From assembly GCF_963576675.1 (NCBI RefSeq), contig NC_088911.1, forward strand, positions 133,551,929-133,615,928: 64,000 nt of DNA. Direction: 5' to 3'. The notes under the pieces were generated by a model. That model had not been told where the DNA came from. It did not search any database and worked only from the letters and a program-made list of their open reading frames with translations. Shown in pieces: positions 34,910 to 46,010 of the stretch; positions within the stretch are counted from its first letter, which is position 1; the number at the start of each line of letters is the position of its first letter. The position numbers were made by a program, and so were the translations under genes. Source of the DNA: Euphorbia lathyris. Taxonomy: Eukaryota; Streptophyta; Magnoliopsida; Malpighiales; Euphorbiaceae.

Positions 34910-35130
34910 CAGATAGTAGTCATGAATTGATTTAACAAAACCAATTTGAATTCACTTCTCTGTAAAGGTTTTATTCCACTATTTTTCTACTTGCTTTAAT
35001 CCATATAAGGATTTGGTCAATTTGCAAACGGATGATGTTTTTCCTTAGAATACCCTTCAAGAGAAGCCATATATAAATCTTCATCTATTGTTCTATGCAA
35101 ATAGATATTAGGAAAGTTATCAATAACTAA
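34910..35130 (-). pseudogene. Ty1/copia reverse transcriptase fragment
   Basis: Reading the minus strand from about 35125: NIYLHRTIDEDLYM, then a broken stretch, then LTKSLYGLKQV and GFVKSIHD. This matches the family order YLHGDLDEEVYM ... SLYGLKQA ... GF. Stops and substitutions (HRTI for HGDL) show it is an old remnant. Confidence 0.75.
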
Positions 35131-35704
35131 TTATTTTTAAGAAGGTTAAAAGATAGTGGTTACCTTTTGCTTTATGACATTTCTATAGAAATAAAAATGA
35201 ACTTATTTAATATAATACAAATAAAAATTATTCATTTGATTAAAACCAAAATATGATTATCATTTGTTGTGATGTTTATTTAAAAAACCCTTGTTTGATT
35301 AATAATAAAGTTCATGTCACAAAGTCCAATTGGACCCTTAAACTATACATAAAAAATCAATTGGGTATCCGTTCTCTTAAAATCAACAAATCAATCCTTA
35401 TCCTTTAACAGACAATCCTTATCCTTTAACAGACCAGCCAATTAGCCACTTGTTAACTGAGAAAGCTAATAAGAGACTTTATTTCTGTCAAATTTGACAA
35501 CTGTCATATTTGGTTTCTCCTATAATCTATCTTCTATCTCCTCATCATGGGCCTGAAATCATCATCTTCCTATCATCTATTCTTTACCAGAAAAGAAAGA
35601 AAATGATAATTTGTTATATATATATGAAAGATATTGTAAGAAATTTGTAAATGAAATAGCCTAGATTTTTAGTGTGTTGTGTAATAGGTTTAAATATGTA
35701 AAAT
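35131..35704. other. intergenic DNA
   Basis: AT-rich. One 20-bp phrase, ATCCTTATCCTTTAACAGAC, is tandemly duplicated at about 35395-35434. I see nothing else here. Confidence 0.4.
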
Positions 35705-35919
35705 TTTTTGAATAAAGGGTGGATGATACCCAATATTATTAAAAGCAAAAGCAAAAAATTAACAACAGATCATCCAGAAAACAACAACTAAACAAAACGG
35801 AAAGAATCCCTACCTAATGTTAGAGATAATAATTATCGCGAAGGAGAAAAGAACAAAAATCTGGAATTCCATCCCACCAACAAAAATCCGAACTAACTCT
35901 ATCAAAATTAGCCAGCTTA
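35705..35919 (-). mobile_element. LINE 3' segment (part 1 of a LINE split by the CACTA element)
   Basis: The minus strand continues the RNase H frame interrupted at 45244. It encodes about 33 residues beginning KLANFDRVSSDFCWWDG and a stop codon, then a LINE-like 3' UTR ending in a GGGTATCATCCACCCTTTA motif near 35712. The frame and sequence join exactly across the CACTA element once one TTA target copy is removed. Confidence 0.8.
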
Positions 35920-36774
35920 CACTACAGAAAAAATGGGTTTTAATAAGAGTGAAAAGCCTTATTAAAAGTCAAATTTTCCTTATTAGAAGCTTTTAATAAG
36001 GGAAATTCCCCCTTTTCGACCCCTTAATAAATGCTTCCTTACTAAATAGTTTTAATAAGGGAAATATTTTTTTATAAGAGTCTAGATAATAAAGAAAATT
36101 TCTCTTATTAAAAATTATTTTTAATAATTAAAATTTTCGTTATTAAAATTATTTATAATAAATAAAAATCCCATTATTAAAAACTATTTATAATAATTAA
36201 AAATTCCCATATTAAATCATAATATTTACTCTAATTAATGATATTTATTATTTGAACTAAAATTTCCAATAATAAAATAAATAAAAATTTGGATTGAATG
36301 GAGCTATGATAACATCAAATAATAATTGGTATGTCACTCTAAAGCAAATAATAAGGTAAATAAACGCAAATCAGCAATATGACAAATAACATACGTATAT
36401 AGTGATATTGACCAAAATCTTCTTCCAAATTATATTGGCTAATCGGAAAGCTACTGATAGTGGTGGCAACTATATGGCATACATATGAACGGACTTGGTC
36501 CGTCTGTGGACGCAACCAAAATAGAAGTTCATACCATTGAGAAAAATGGCAAAAACAAACCCAAAAATGAAAAAATCAGAAAAGAAAAGGCATAATTTCT
36601 TTGGTTTATGAACCAATTATTTATCTGCTTTAACTGCAAGCCTGTTTCCGGCACCAATTTTGTTTTGTCTTCCTCCTAAAAGAAAAGGAAAAATTCATGA
36701 CTGAACAAAAGAAAAGATTTCCTCCTTCCTGAACAAAAAGTTTGATCAACTACTGAACAAAAAATCATACTAAC

Positions 36775-37170
36775 AGCTGGATATGGCCACATGGAATGCG
36801 ATTGCCACCAAACTTTTAAGAGAGAGGTGGTATCTCCTGGCAATTTTCCAGCTCTTCTCTTTCTTAGAATTTCCTCCCTAATATCCACAATCTTCTCGTT
36901 GTAATCCTAAATGCAAAACGCAGTTTAGCCACACTGTAACAATACCATTTTTAAAAAAAAAAATCTTGAATCTTACCTGTTTCACTTCATGCTCCAATTC
37001 TTTCCTTACATGCTCCATCAATGACCTCTCACTTTCAGTGGGAACAAGTGGGCCAAATCCCATGCAATCTAGCTTGTCCATACTTCCATCATACAAGTTG
37101 GCATCACAATCTTCCTGATCATCCTCATCCTCTGACATCGTGGCACCGGTGCCTTCACCCAATGATGCAC
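36775..37170 (-). pseudogene. captured class II KNOX fragment (ELK domain and first part of homeodomain)
   Basis: Two exons on the minus strand, 37170-36977 and 36906-36775, are separated by a 70-bp GT-AG intron. Exon 1 encodes [15 protein letters not shown] and [18 protein letters not shown], with the ELK-type KELEHEVKQ. Exon 2 encodes [20 protein letters not shown] then [19 protein letters not shown]. This closely matches Arabidopsis KNAT3/KNAT4/KNAT5. The homeodomain stops after helix 1/TALE region, so the DNA-recognition helix (WFINQRKRNW) is missing, as are the KNOX1/KNOX2 domains. Both exon frames are open. One visible change is G to D at the start of exon 2. It cannot encode a working transcription factor but could give transcripts or siRNAs matching the parent gene. 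Homology: sure. Confidence 0.88.
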
Positions 37171-38181
37171 CTGCAATGCATCATGATTAGGTTGTAAGCC
37201 TAGCAACTTCAATCTGACTCTGACTATGGTAAACGAAGAAGCATAACAAAAACTTAGGAAAAATCTTTCTGATTCTTGAAGAACGAGGGGAGGCAAAGCA
37301 GATGGGTCGGTAAAGATCTCTTGGTCATGTTATAGGATAATGGTAAGAAAGGGAGCAGAGTGTAAAAGTCCATAAGTTAATGTTCTGCAACATTCATTGT
37401 GAGGTTTAAATTAGAAGTAGAATTTCAGGAGTTTCTTGAGGACATCAGAGGCATGGCCACTTTGCATCTAAACATGCAATCTGCACACAATTTAGAAAAA
37501 AATAGGAGTTTCTTGAGCGTGCATTAAAACAGTATGTCTTAAAGAACAAAGTAGAATTTCAGATGTGGTTTAAAGCTTAGCAAATATTGTCCACTAGGTA
37601 ATGTAAAAGAACAAAATTTAGAAAAAAATAGAAAAGCTTTATAGATCAACTTGACTATAAAAAAAATGACAGTGTCAAGTCTACATCAACTAAGAAAAAA
37701 TACAAGAAAACTCCACCCAAAGCTAAGAGCTTTAAACAAGCAGCAACATTCATTACTAGTACAAACATGCTATAAAGGCAAGCTTCAGCAATTTCAATTT
37801 TTATTTCCAAAGCCTATAACATTGTACCAAATTACATAGCCACAATCTAGTTATGTAACAGGGCTATAGGTCACATAATCAACAAAGCCTATAACATTGT
37901 ACCAAATTACATAGCCACAAACTATTATTTCTAAAATTGCATAATAAAAAAAGCCTCTTTATCTCTTTATTTCTTCTCTTTTTGGTTCTACAAAACAACC
38001 CCTTTTTATATCTAATGTTCTCGCTCTAGCAAGTGCTTGGGATTCATCATATTGAAAACAAAAATATCTAACTTAGACCAAAACAACCTTGAAAACTCAT
38101 CACATTGTATTCTCGTATCATTAAGAGAGCAGTTAAGGAGGATATCATGTCTCCAAGAACAGAAATTAAAATAATAATAAC

Positions 38182-40653
38182 CTTGATAAGCTCTTCCTGC
38201 ATATCAACGTACTCCAATTTCCTCCTCCTTTCAGAAGATTCTTCTGATGGTAAAGATGTAACACCAACAGTAGCTACAACCTCATGAGTCAGAAAAGATA
38301 GTGTTGCTTGAAGAGCTTCCTCTGGTTTCAACTTACCAGACACAGTAAAGGCCATGCATAAGGTTTCAAACCAAAAGATGCTTTTATCTAGCTGAAAAGG
38401 GAGTAATAAAAGGATTATACTAGGGGGCTCTAGATTACCTTGGAAGGATCAAAGAGAATGGAACAGAGTGATTGAGAGAGAGAGATCCAGCCAGTGAGAA
38501 AGCTGCAAAAGAGAAGGTCTAATATAGACGTCTAATTCTAATATAGACGTCTAATTTATCCTTAATAGGATTTACTTCTCTTTTAATACTCATTGGTTAC
38601 TTTCCTGCCTCTTCTCTTAGGTACCAGCTTTAGGCTTTCTTCTGGCTGCTTAGCAACCCTTTAGTCTGACGTAAATTACTAACATCTTTACCTATTATGT
38701 TATGCTTTTGAATTTGAAAGTCTTACCTATCTGGGTTCGCAAGCTCTGCCCTCGGTTCACATAGTTCACCTAAGTTAGCAAACCGTAACTACTAATAAGT
38801 CATCCCATTACCCTCAACTTTAGAAGAGCTAATAGCTCTTGTAGCAGCTAATCTCATTCTTGAATTCGATCCATAATTACATAGTCCTAGGTAAAGGGTT
38901 AGTTGATAGCTAACAAGGCTATGACGAATTCAAGTCCTGTTCTGTAAATAGAATTGGTCTTCTGTTACAGAACTACTACAGTTCTTTAAACAGAATTGGT
39001 CCTGTTTTTCGTTCACACTATAAAGACATAAAATTAATGTCATAACCAACAGAAGAAGATGATCCTTATTCTTTCACGGTAAACATGCATTTGTACCCAA
39101 ATATATTTGAAATGTTAAGTAGAAGAAACCAACTGTTTGTATAATCCTCTCCCTGACCAGTATGCATTTTGAACTGGCAAAGAACACATAGATTACTATG
39201 TCTTGCTATTTTACTCCAGAGTCCAAAGAGTGGATCTAAAATGTCTGGTTAGCATTGAGAAACACTTGGTCATAGCTCTTCCACCCTCTTTCCCCAATTA
39301 ATAACTAATTTTCTCCCTCTTTCCCCAATTTTCTCAACAACCAGGACAAGCAAAAGGTAGGTGCAACCACAAGTAAATTTGCATCAGGGTATAGGCTCAC
39401 AATTGCAAGATGTTTACCTCGATAGTCATGGGCGTGAAGACAAGCAAGTCAGTAAGGTTGAAAGCCAAAGAAGAGAGAAGGAAACCAAGCTGGTACTTCT
39501 CTACGGATGCTGATTTCCAAGTTGGTTTTGCTTCAGCTCCTACAGCTAAGTAGACAAATTTCAGAGAAACCTGAGGAAAAATTTGCAGTGCATAAACAAA
39601 ATTAGCATCAATAAATTTATGTAAAATTGAATAAACCACTTACAACTTTGTTACCAGCAAAAGAAGTTTGTTCATTGCAATTATAGAAAATACTAAATCA
39701 GGATAACATTAAAGAAGTAGGCATAGAGCTGTAAAATTTAGACGATGACCTTCATAAACACAGCAATCTCCGGTCTGGGGCGTATGTTCCTGTTCTCCTC
39801 TAAATCAACAAGATACTGCATATAGGTTGGAAAAAAACAGTTTATAATAGGACAGCCATCATTTAGCAGCATGCCAAGCATCAGCTATTTACCTATCTTA
39901 AAATAAACTCTGTAAATAGCTGATTAAATATCAATTTGAGCATTTGTTTGCTAAGTTGTTTTCCTTTTGTTTTCTTATTTTCTTATTACCAAGCATCAGC
40001 TATTTACGTCATATTAACTGTTTATCCGTAGCTACTAAAAAAGCAGTTTTTCTTGGGTTGTGGCTTCATTACCCAGAGGCTAAGAATCACCTGAGATTGA
40101 GATATAAGCTAACTAAAGACAGGTCTAAATGCCCGTAGGACTAAGATCCCTCAACATCAAAAGGCGCATCGGTAGACGCATACAAAGAGGCCTAAGTATA
40201 TTCATCTGCATACACAAGGTCTAAACCCACCAGGTAAGGAGCCGCTAGAGAATAGGGTGTGGGGGCCTCACAAGATGCAAAAACAGAAATGTTTAATATA
40301 ATTAAATTTCCAGAGCAAGCAATTTCAGTCATGATATATTCGATAAATATAAGAAGAGCAAGCAATTTCAGTCATGATAATTAAATTTCCAGAGCAAGCA
40401 ATTCGTCATATATATTGAATTCATGCTACATGTCTCAATTTAACATGCATATATAAACAAAGTATTAAGTTCAAGATGAACCAGTTGCTGACTATTCAGA
40501 TTTCTATATTAATCTAAGAATAGAACAATCTACTATTTAGGAAGTGTACTAATTAAAGTGAAGATACATACATACTTGTGGCAAGGGTGATACCCAAGGA
40601 CTTGGCCTGCTTTCACGCTCCATTTGAGCCACAAAGATGATATTCTCAACTCT
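38182..40653 (-). pseudogene. captured exons of an unrecognised gene (fragment 1)
   Basis: Four stop-free exon-like segments on the minus strand have GT/AG borders and lengths divisible by three, so they join in phase 0: 40653-40576 (26 codons, with ENIIFVAQMERESRPSPW), 39815-39750 (22 codons, YLVDLEENRNIRPRPEI), 39570-39418 (51 codons, VSLKFVYLAVGAEAKPTW) and 38391-38182 (70 codons, with PEEALQATLSFLTHEVVA). Such consistency over four segments is unlikely by chance and points to a real multi-exon gene. I do not recognise the family. The introns between are long and AT-rich. No start codon, upstream exons or terminal exon were identified, so it is a fragment. Whether it is spliced together with the KNOX piece downstream is unknown. 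Confidence 0.55.
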
Positions 40654-40667
40654 CTAGTCACAAACAA

Positions 40668-40752
40668 AAACATTCTCTGACTTCATATGATTCATATAAG
40701 TCTTCATTGTCTTCACATCAACCTTCAGTTCTTCAGGAAAGAAAACATAAAT
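40668..40752 (-). pseudogene. captured RNA polymerase subunit RPB5 (RPABC1) exon fragment
   Basis: After a TTTGTTCAG acceptor the minus strand encodes IYVFFPEELKVDVKTMK, TYMN and HMKSENVF. This matches the eukaryotic RPB5 region IYFFPDE.KVGVKTMKMYTNRMKSENVFRA shared by nuclear RNA polymerases I, II and III. Substitutions at the conserved Gly (G to D) and the N-R pair (N-H) suggest decay or divergence. The frame is lost after VF. Only about 28 residues of some 205 are present. Confidence 0.8.
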
Positions 40753-40834
40753 CTGAACAAAGAATACAGTCAATCATTAGCTAAAGAATCCCAATAATAA
40801 ATAGTGATGGAAATATAGACTTAGCAAAGAATAC

Positions 40835-41096
40835 CGTCAATCTTAGGCAACTTAAACACGTGTCTGTTCTGTTTCCAGCCCATTAGCCGTGCACTTGTAA
40901 TAGAATCCTCTGTAGAAATCCATAAGTCTTTCTCGACTAGAACTATATACAACTGGCTAATGCTGCAAAAGTAAAAATGCAAACATAAGGGGCCAATTCA
41001 AAGATAAGAAGAAGCAATTGGGATCTTATTTTGAAGAAACTACTAACACGAACTTACCCAGACGACTTGAGACTAGTTGCAACATCAGCAAGGATA
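40835..41096 (-). pseudogene. captured exons of an unrecognised gene (fragment 2)
   Basis: Two minus-strand exon-like segments, 41096-41058 and 40962-40835, are separated by a GT-AG intron. Their reading frames are compatible across the split codon: ILADVATSLKSSG joins ISQLYIVLVEKDLWISTED, followed by SARLMGWKQNRHVFKLPKID. Frames are stop-free and the donor and acceptor are near-consensus. I do not recognise the family. Confidence 0.5.
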
Positions 41097-42027
41097 CTGA
41101 TAGATAATGTTGTAGCAATACAAAAATTTTAAGATCTACAGGATATTAACTTACTAACAACCATATACAAGCAGAGAAGATGTTTACTTCCTTCTAAACT
41201 AGCTTATACAAAGTGTGACACCATGTTGTTGTAGACACGTTCTAATTGAACAACCAAAATTGCATAAGGAAGAAATTCTCCAAACTATAAAGTGCATAAA
41301 AACTTCCTTCATTGGAGTGTTAATCCTCTGGCAGGTAACAGACAACATTAATTATACAATCAAATAACAGCTCTAATCAAACTAGAGATAGTTAACAACT
41401 TCAATCAAAGCCAACTAATAATGCTATATAAGACTTATCTGCCTAACTTCTAAAGCAGATAGAACAAACATGAAAAAATTAAACCTAATAATAAATCATA
41501 ACCGGAGCCACTGACTAAGCTTCCGGAGAACAGATCAATAACTTCGAGAGTGGGAACATTATCAAGGATTTTGACTGCTAGAGGAGGAGACATTATAGAG
41601 AGGAATATAATAGAGCACAATGAAACATTCAAAAGATGAATTGAGCATAATAGAAACTAATATAATAGAGCACAAGACACTGAACCATCAATGAAAACAT
41701 AAAGACCTCTCTGTCTTTTACCATGAATTAGCATACAGATAAGGTCAATAACTAAAGCACCAATAAAGGCTACCAAGCCCTTAACACATTACCTAACATT
41801 GTTGTCTCTATATTGCCAAGTAGCACAAGCAGCACAACTCCCATATGTATAGAATAATACATTGATGGCACTCTCAAACTTTGTTCTCATCGACATTCTA
41901 CCTCCAATGGTGCTCCAAAACAACTAGCAGACTTCTTTCTAGTGTGGACAATTGGTCCTGAAACCTGTTCATTTATGAAAAAAACTTCAGAATATGACAC
42001 TCCAAGAATAATAATAACTCTACAAGG

Positions 42028-42510
42028 GAAAGATGTAGAACAGCCAAACATATGAGAGATGAGGTGAGCAAGTGCAGAACATAGCCCTACCTCGAGGATC
42101 AGACGAGCAAGCGCAGGTGAATTAGGGATTGAGAGCACCTTGTAGACGAATTAGGGATTCAGAGCACATTGAAGACGAATTAGGGATTCAGAGCAGAGGG
42201 CGAAGAGAGACCAAGGATGATTCATTTGCATCGATGGTGAATTAGGGATAGACTACCAGAAGAATTAGGGATTTGGAGCAGACGAATTCCATTTTCACCA
42301 AGACCCTTAGAGTGAAAGATGTAGAACAGCCAAACATAGGGATGAGGTGAGCAAGTGCAGAACATAGCCCTACCTCGAGGATCAGACGAGCAAGCGCATG
42401 TGAATTAGGGATTGAGAGCAGCTTGCAGACGAATTAGGGATTTAGAGCAGGGGGCAAAGAGAGACCAAGAATGATTCATTTGCATCGATGGTTAATTAGG
42501 GATAGACTAC
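42028..42510. repeat. tandem duplication of about 285-bp period inside the CACTA element
   Basis: The block containing AGCAAGTGCAGAACATAGCC, CTCGAGGATCAGACGAGCAA and GATTCATTTGCATCGATGGT occurs at about 42028-42250 and again at about 42310-42510 with few changes. Smaller GAATTAGGGATT repeats are scattered between. An exon-like frame at 42900-42798 (minus, with WSDPASEVNDHNDVSSALIE) lies just beyond. Confidence 0.75.
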
Positions 42511-44051
42511 CAATTCTTGAATGAACCTCAAAATGAACTCATAAGTACATATAAGGCAGAAATTTCAGTAGGCCAAATAGAATATATCAAGTAGTCATGC
42601 AATTGACTGTATCACATAATGTTCAGTCAAATGTGAAAAATGAAGTCATAACAAATTAAATTACGCACCACATCTCTCAAGAGCTAATTTATTTTCCTTC
42701 ATGCAACCCATTTTTGCCAATTGAACAATAACAAATGGAAGCTTAAAGCTAAGGTAATGTTCAAGCTGAGATGGTAATAGTATATTCTAATTATTACCCT
42801 TTCTATTAGAGCGGAAGAAACATCATTATGATCATTTACTTCAGAAGCAGGATCACTCCACCCAGGCAGCTCTATATGCTTTAATGGCTTCTTGTTCACC
42901 ATATATGCCTTCCTTCTCTACCATGCTATTGTAAAGCTCTATCTGAAAAACATACTTCTCCATTAGTTACTTAACAAGCTTTCAAGCCTAAAAGTGCTAC
43001 CTACTGATAAGTAATAAACACAATTGTAAGTGAAGATATAGCTAGCCAATCCAAGGCTCTGTTCATTAGACATGAAGTTTCCAGGTCCAGCAGAACGATT
43101 CTAGTTGGCCGAAATAGCTAGCCAGCTAGGTGAAGATATATGATACTACTGAAAAGCAGTAAGGAATAGCAACATCCACTCATCTAGAGTAAAAGGAATT
43201 GCTCCTACTAAGCATGTGACATACACAACTAGATTTGGACAAACTAAATATACACCCAGAGCAAAAAAAATGGCACGAACCAAACAAAGAGGAATTGAAA
43301 AGCAGATCTGATATCCGGAGAAAATAACCAAGCTAAGGACTTGCTAAAGATCACACTTCATCTAAGCATACAGAGAACACCACGGACCACTTGCAGCAAA
43401 GATATGCAAAAGCTATTCCATTTGCTACAACCAAAAATCTGAACCCATAGAAAATAAAGTGAATAATTTCAGCAAGAGCATAAGCATATAAATCATTATT
43501 AGGAAGTTAAAACCAACAATTTGAAGTTAGATGAGATAAAAGTGAGAGCAAGGGAAACCCTAGAAATCATTTTTAGATTCCTTCATCCTCCTAACAATTA
43601 TCAATTTCAAACAGACTTAGCAAATAAATTTGAACAAATTAAACAAGTTGATGACTAAAATTAATTTGACTATAACTGAAAACCCTAAGTTCATCAAGCA
43701 AACCAAGAGCAAGGGAAACCCTTGAGGAGAGGAAGTAAACAAAAAATTTGACCAAGAGATGAGCAGGTGAAAGGGTTTCAAGAAATACCTACTTCTCCAG
43801 CTTCAAGTAATGGACATGGGAGCTGATATGGTGCTGCGTTGAGTGGTAGTCGCACTAGAGCAGGTGAACCATTGAGCAGCAGTTGAGGATTTCAGAGTGA
43901 AACGATTTCAATTAGAATTTTTGTCTGAAATTATGCGCATTCGCGAGAAACCAAAATTGAGAAGGAAAGGATTTCCAATTTTGAGTTCAGGAAATGAAAT
44001 TTGAGGAGCCAAAAGTGAGGGTGGGAAATGGAATTTGAGGAGGAAACCTAG

Positions 44052-44767
44052 AGGCTGTTTGTTTCAGCTTTTCGGATGAGCGTTTAGCGTTTCACTTCAA
44101 ACCGCAGGAAATATAGCGTTTGGTTAGGTTTATATAACCCAGTTAGTTGTTATTGATAGAATTATTCTTCTTATTTCCACAAAATATGTTTATCCTTTAA
44201 CATTATTTATATTTCTACAACATATTTACCTAAAAACAAGATTATTTTTTGTACAAGTTGGACAAAAAATTTCTGATATTTCATCGAATTTATAAATATT
44301 AATTTTCAATTTTATTATTAAATCACAAAAAGTTATGAAATATTTTTTTTAAAACTATTGGTGTGTGCAATTGGTGTATAATAAGAAATAAAATATCGAT
44401 GTTTTCTAATAATATCTGAAATCGACCTAACTTGCCAATGTTAGAGGTAAAATTGCTCTTAACTGCTAGCGTTATGGGTAAAATTGAACCATTTTAGACA
44501 TCAAGAGTAAAATTATTTCTAGTTGTAAAGGTTATGTGCATTTTTCACATTTTTCCTTTAATAATTTCATCGTTGATTAATTTAAAACATGTCCATTTTA
44601 GATATTTTAAATCCGAACAGCAACAGTTCAATATAATTTTACCAAACAATAGTAATTAAACAGCTAATAACAAACAGCTAACAGCAACAGCTAACAGCTT
44701 ACTGCAACCGCAAACAGCTAACAGCAACCGCAACAGCTATTAGCTAACAGCTGAACCAAACAGGCCC
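44052..44767. mobile_element. hAT-like MITE nested in the CACTA element
   Basis: The left end AGGCTGTTTGTTTCAGC mirrors the right end, which reads GGCCTGTTTGGTTCAGC on the minus strand, followed by many GCTAACAGC/CAGCAACAGC subterminal repeats. Such ends are common in plant hAT-type MITEs. No target duplication was identified. Confidence 0.6.
44200..44545. mobile_element. truncated Mutator-like foldback (family B) inside the hAT-like MITE
   Basis: The sequence from TACAAGTTGGACAAAAAATT through AATTTATAAATATTAAT to GAGGTAAAATTGCTCTTAAC parallels the interior and right arm of the element at 52943-53513. The left arm is missing. Confidence 0.65.
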
Positions 44768-45243
44768 ATAATTTGGGTTTGGCGGTAAGGTCGAAAACTT
44801 TTAGTAAGTGGTTTATTAGTTACTATTCTAAATAAGAGATTTACTGTTTTTCTACCAAACAAAATTAATAATGGATTTATTGGTTATTATTAAAATTTAT
44901 AATTATTTATATTTTTTAATATAATTATTAAAGACTTTATTTTTACTATCAAAACTTTTACTAAACGATTTATTTGTTATTATTATAATTTTTAAGTATT
45001 TACATTTTTCAAATACAATTATTAAGGGGTTTTAATTTTATTAAAAAATTTAAATTAAAATATTTTAATTAGAATGAATTAATAATGAGAAATTTTAGTC
45101 AAAATTAATAAAAAAGTGATTTGCTTATTAATAATATAGTAATAGAATTTATCCTTATTATATGTGTGAAGAATATACTTTTAATAAGTGTTTTTTACAC
45201 CCTTATTAAATTTTACTTACTAATGCTCATTTTTCTTGTAGTG

Positions 45244-45427
45244 TTATCCGCAACTTGATTACCTTCCCTGAACACATGAGAAAAAACTACTTCCATCTGT
45301 AACATATGATCCAAACAGTTCTGCCAATCCACGCTCATAGTCCACGGAACCATCAATCGAGAACGAAACAGATGCACAACATAAGAAGAGTCACTCTCAA
45401 CCTAAAGCTTGCGCCACCCACGTGAAA
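45244..45427 (-). mobile_element. LINE RNase H segment (part 2, upstream portion)
   Basis: The minus strand from about 45427 encodes WRKL, a stop (TAG where Trp is usual), then VESDSSYVVHLF, VPWTMSVDWQNCL, VVFSHVFREGNQVAD. These are hallmarks of the RNase H-like domain of plant L1 elements. It is cut by the CACTA insertion within the codon after VAD and resumes at 35919. Confidence 0.82.
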
Positions 45428-46010
45428 AAGCATAATCTAGGTCGCTTGAGCTATTTTTTGGGTGTCGAGGCACATTGGTCATCTTTTTGTTTACCTTCAA
45501 CTAACTCGGCAGCATGGTATATTTTTTCATCGGCATTCACCTTTATTTCTTCATGGTTTCACTGATGCTGACTAAGATGCGAATACGGATGATTGAACAT
45601 CCACCAATAGTTATGTTATATATTTGAGTTGATCCTGCTTCTCTTGGAGCTCCAAAAATCAACGGTCGGTTGCACGTTCTTCCACATAAGCCAAATCTCG
45701 TCCTTCCGAGATTGGCTGGCTACAATTGTTCTCAAAGAGCTTCCTACTCAACCTCCACGATTGCTTTGTGATAACTTGTTCGGTTACTTATTTGACTTTT
45801 AAGCCAGTATTTCATAACCCAAGCAAACATATTAAAATAGAGTTTTTCTTTGTTCGGGGTCGTTTTTATAAAGGGCTTCTTCATGTGAAATATATCAACA
45901 CATTGAATTAAGTAGTTGATATCTTCACCATTATTGTCCAAAGACAGTTTCAAGATATTGTATTCCAAGTTGAGCATTTGTTCTACCCCTACTTAACTTA
46001 TAAGAGGGAA
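45428..46010 (+). pseudogene. Ty1/copia reverse transcriptase/RNase H fragment
   Basis: The plus strand encodes NLGRLSYFLGVEAH, then after frame changes GFTDAD, SWSSKNQRSVARSST, and SVTYLTFKPVFHNPSKHIKI followed by VVDIFT. This is the order of the copia RT end (DLGRL.YFLGIE) and RNase H (SWSSKKQ, NPVFH.RSKHI, ADIFTK). Stops and frameshifts are present, and catalytic segments are missing. Confidence 0.8.

Larger units (their letters stand above)
35920..45243. mobile_element. CACTA (En/Spm) transposon carrying captured gene fragments (Pack-CACTA)
   Basis: 9,324 bp. The left end is CACTACAGAAAAAATGGG, and the right end read on the minus strand is CACTACAAGAAAAATGAG. Both are flanked by the 3-bp target duplication TTA (35917-35919 and 45244-45246). 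Subterminal TTTTAATAAGG/CTTATTAAA repeats occur inside both ends (35936-36240 and about 45060-45225). No transposase-like ORF is visible, so it would need a partner element to move. Its interior holds exon-like fragments of several genes, all on the minus strand: KNOX ELK/homeodomain (36775-37170), unknown gene 1 (38182-40653), RPB5 (40668-40752) and unknown gene 2 (40835-41096). It also has internal duplications (37809/37885, 40290-40400, 42028-42510) and a nested hAT-like MITE (44052-44767). Confidence 0.9.

Noticed and set aside
38105..38287. Plus-strand frame opposite the unknown-gene exon at 38182-38391
   Set aside because: The minus strand has splice-compatible borders and continues in other exons; the plus frame has neither.
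41887..42138. Minus-strand 83-codon frame inside the CACTA element
   Set aside because: It overlaps the tandem duplication and lacks clear splice borders or homology, so I could not assign it to a captured gene.
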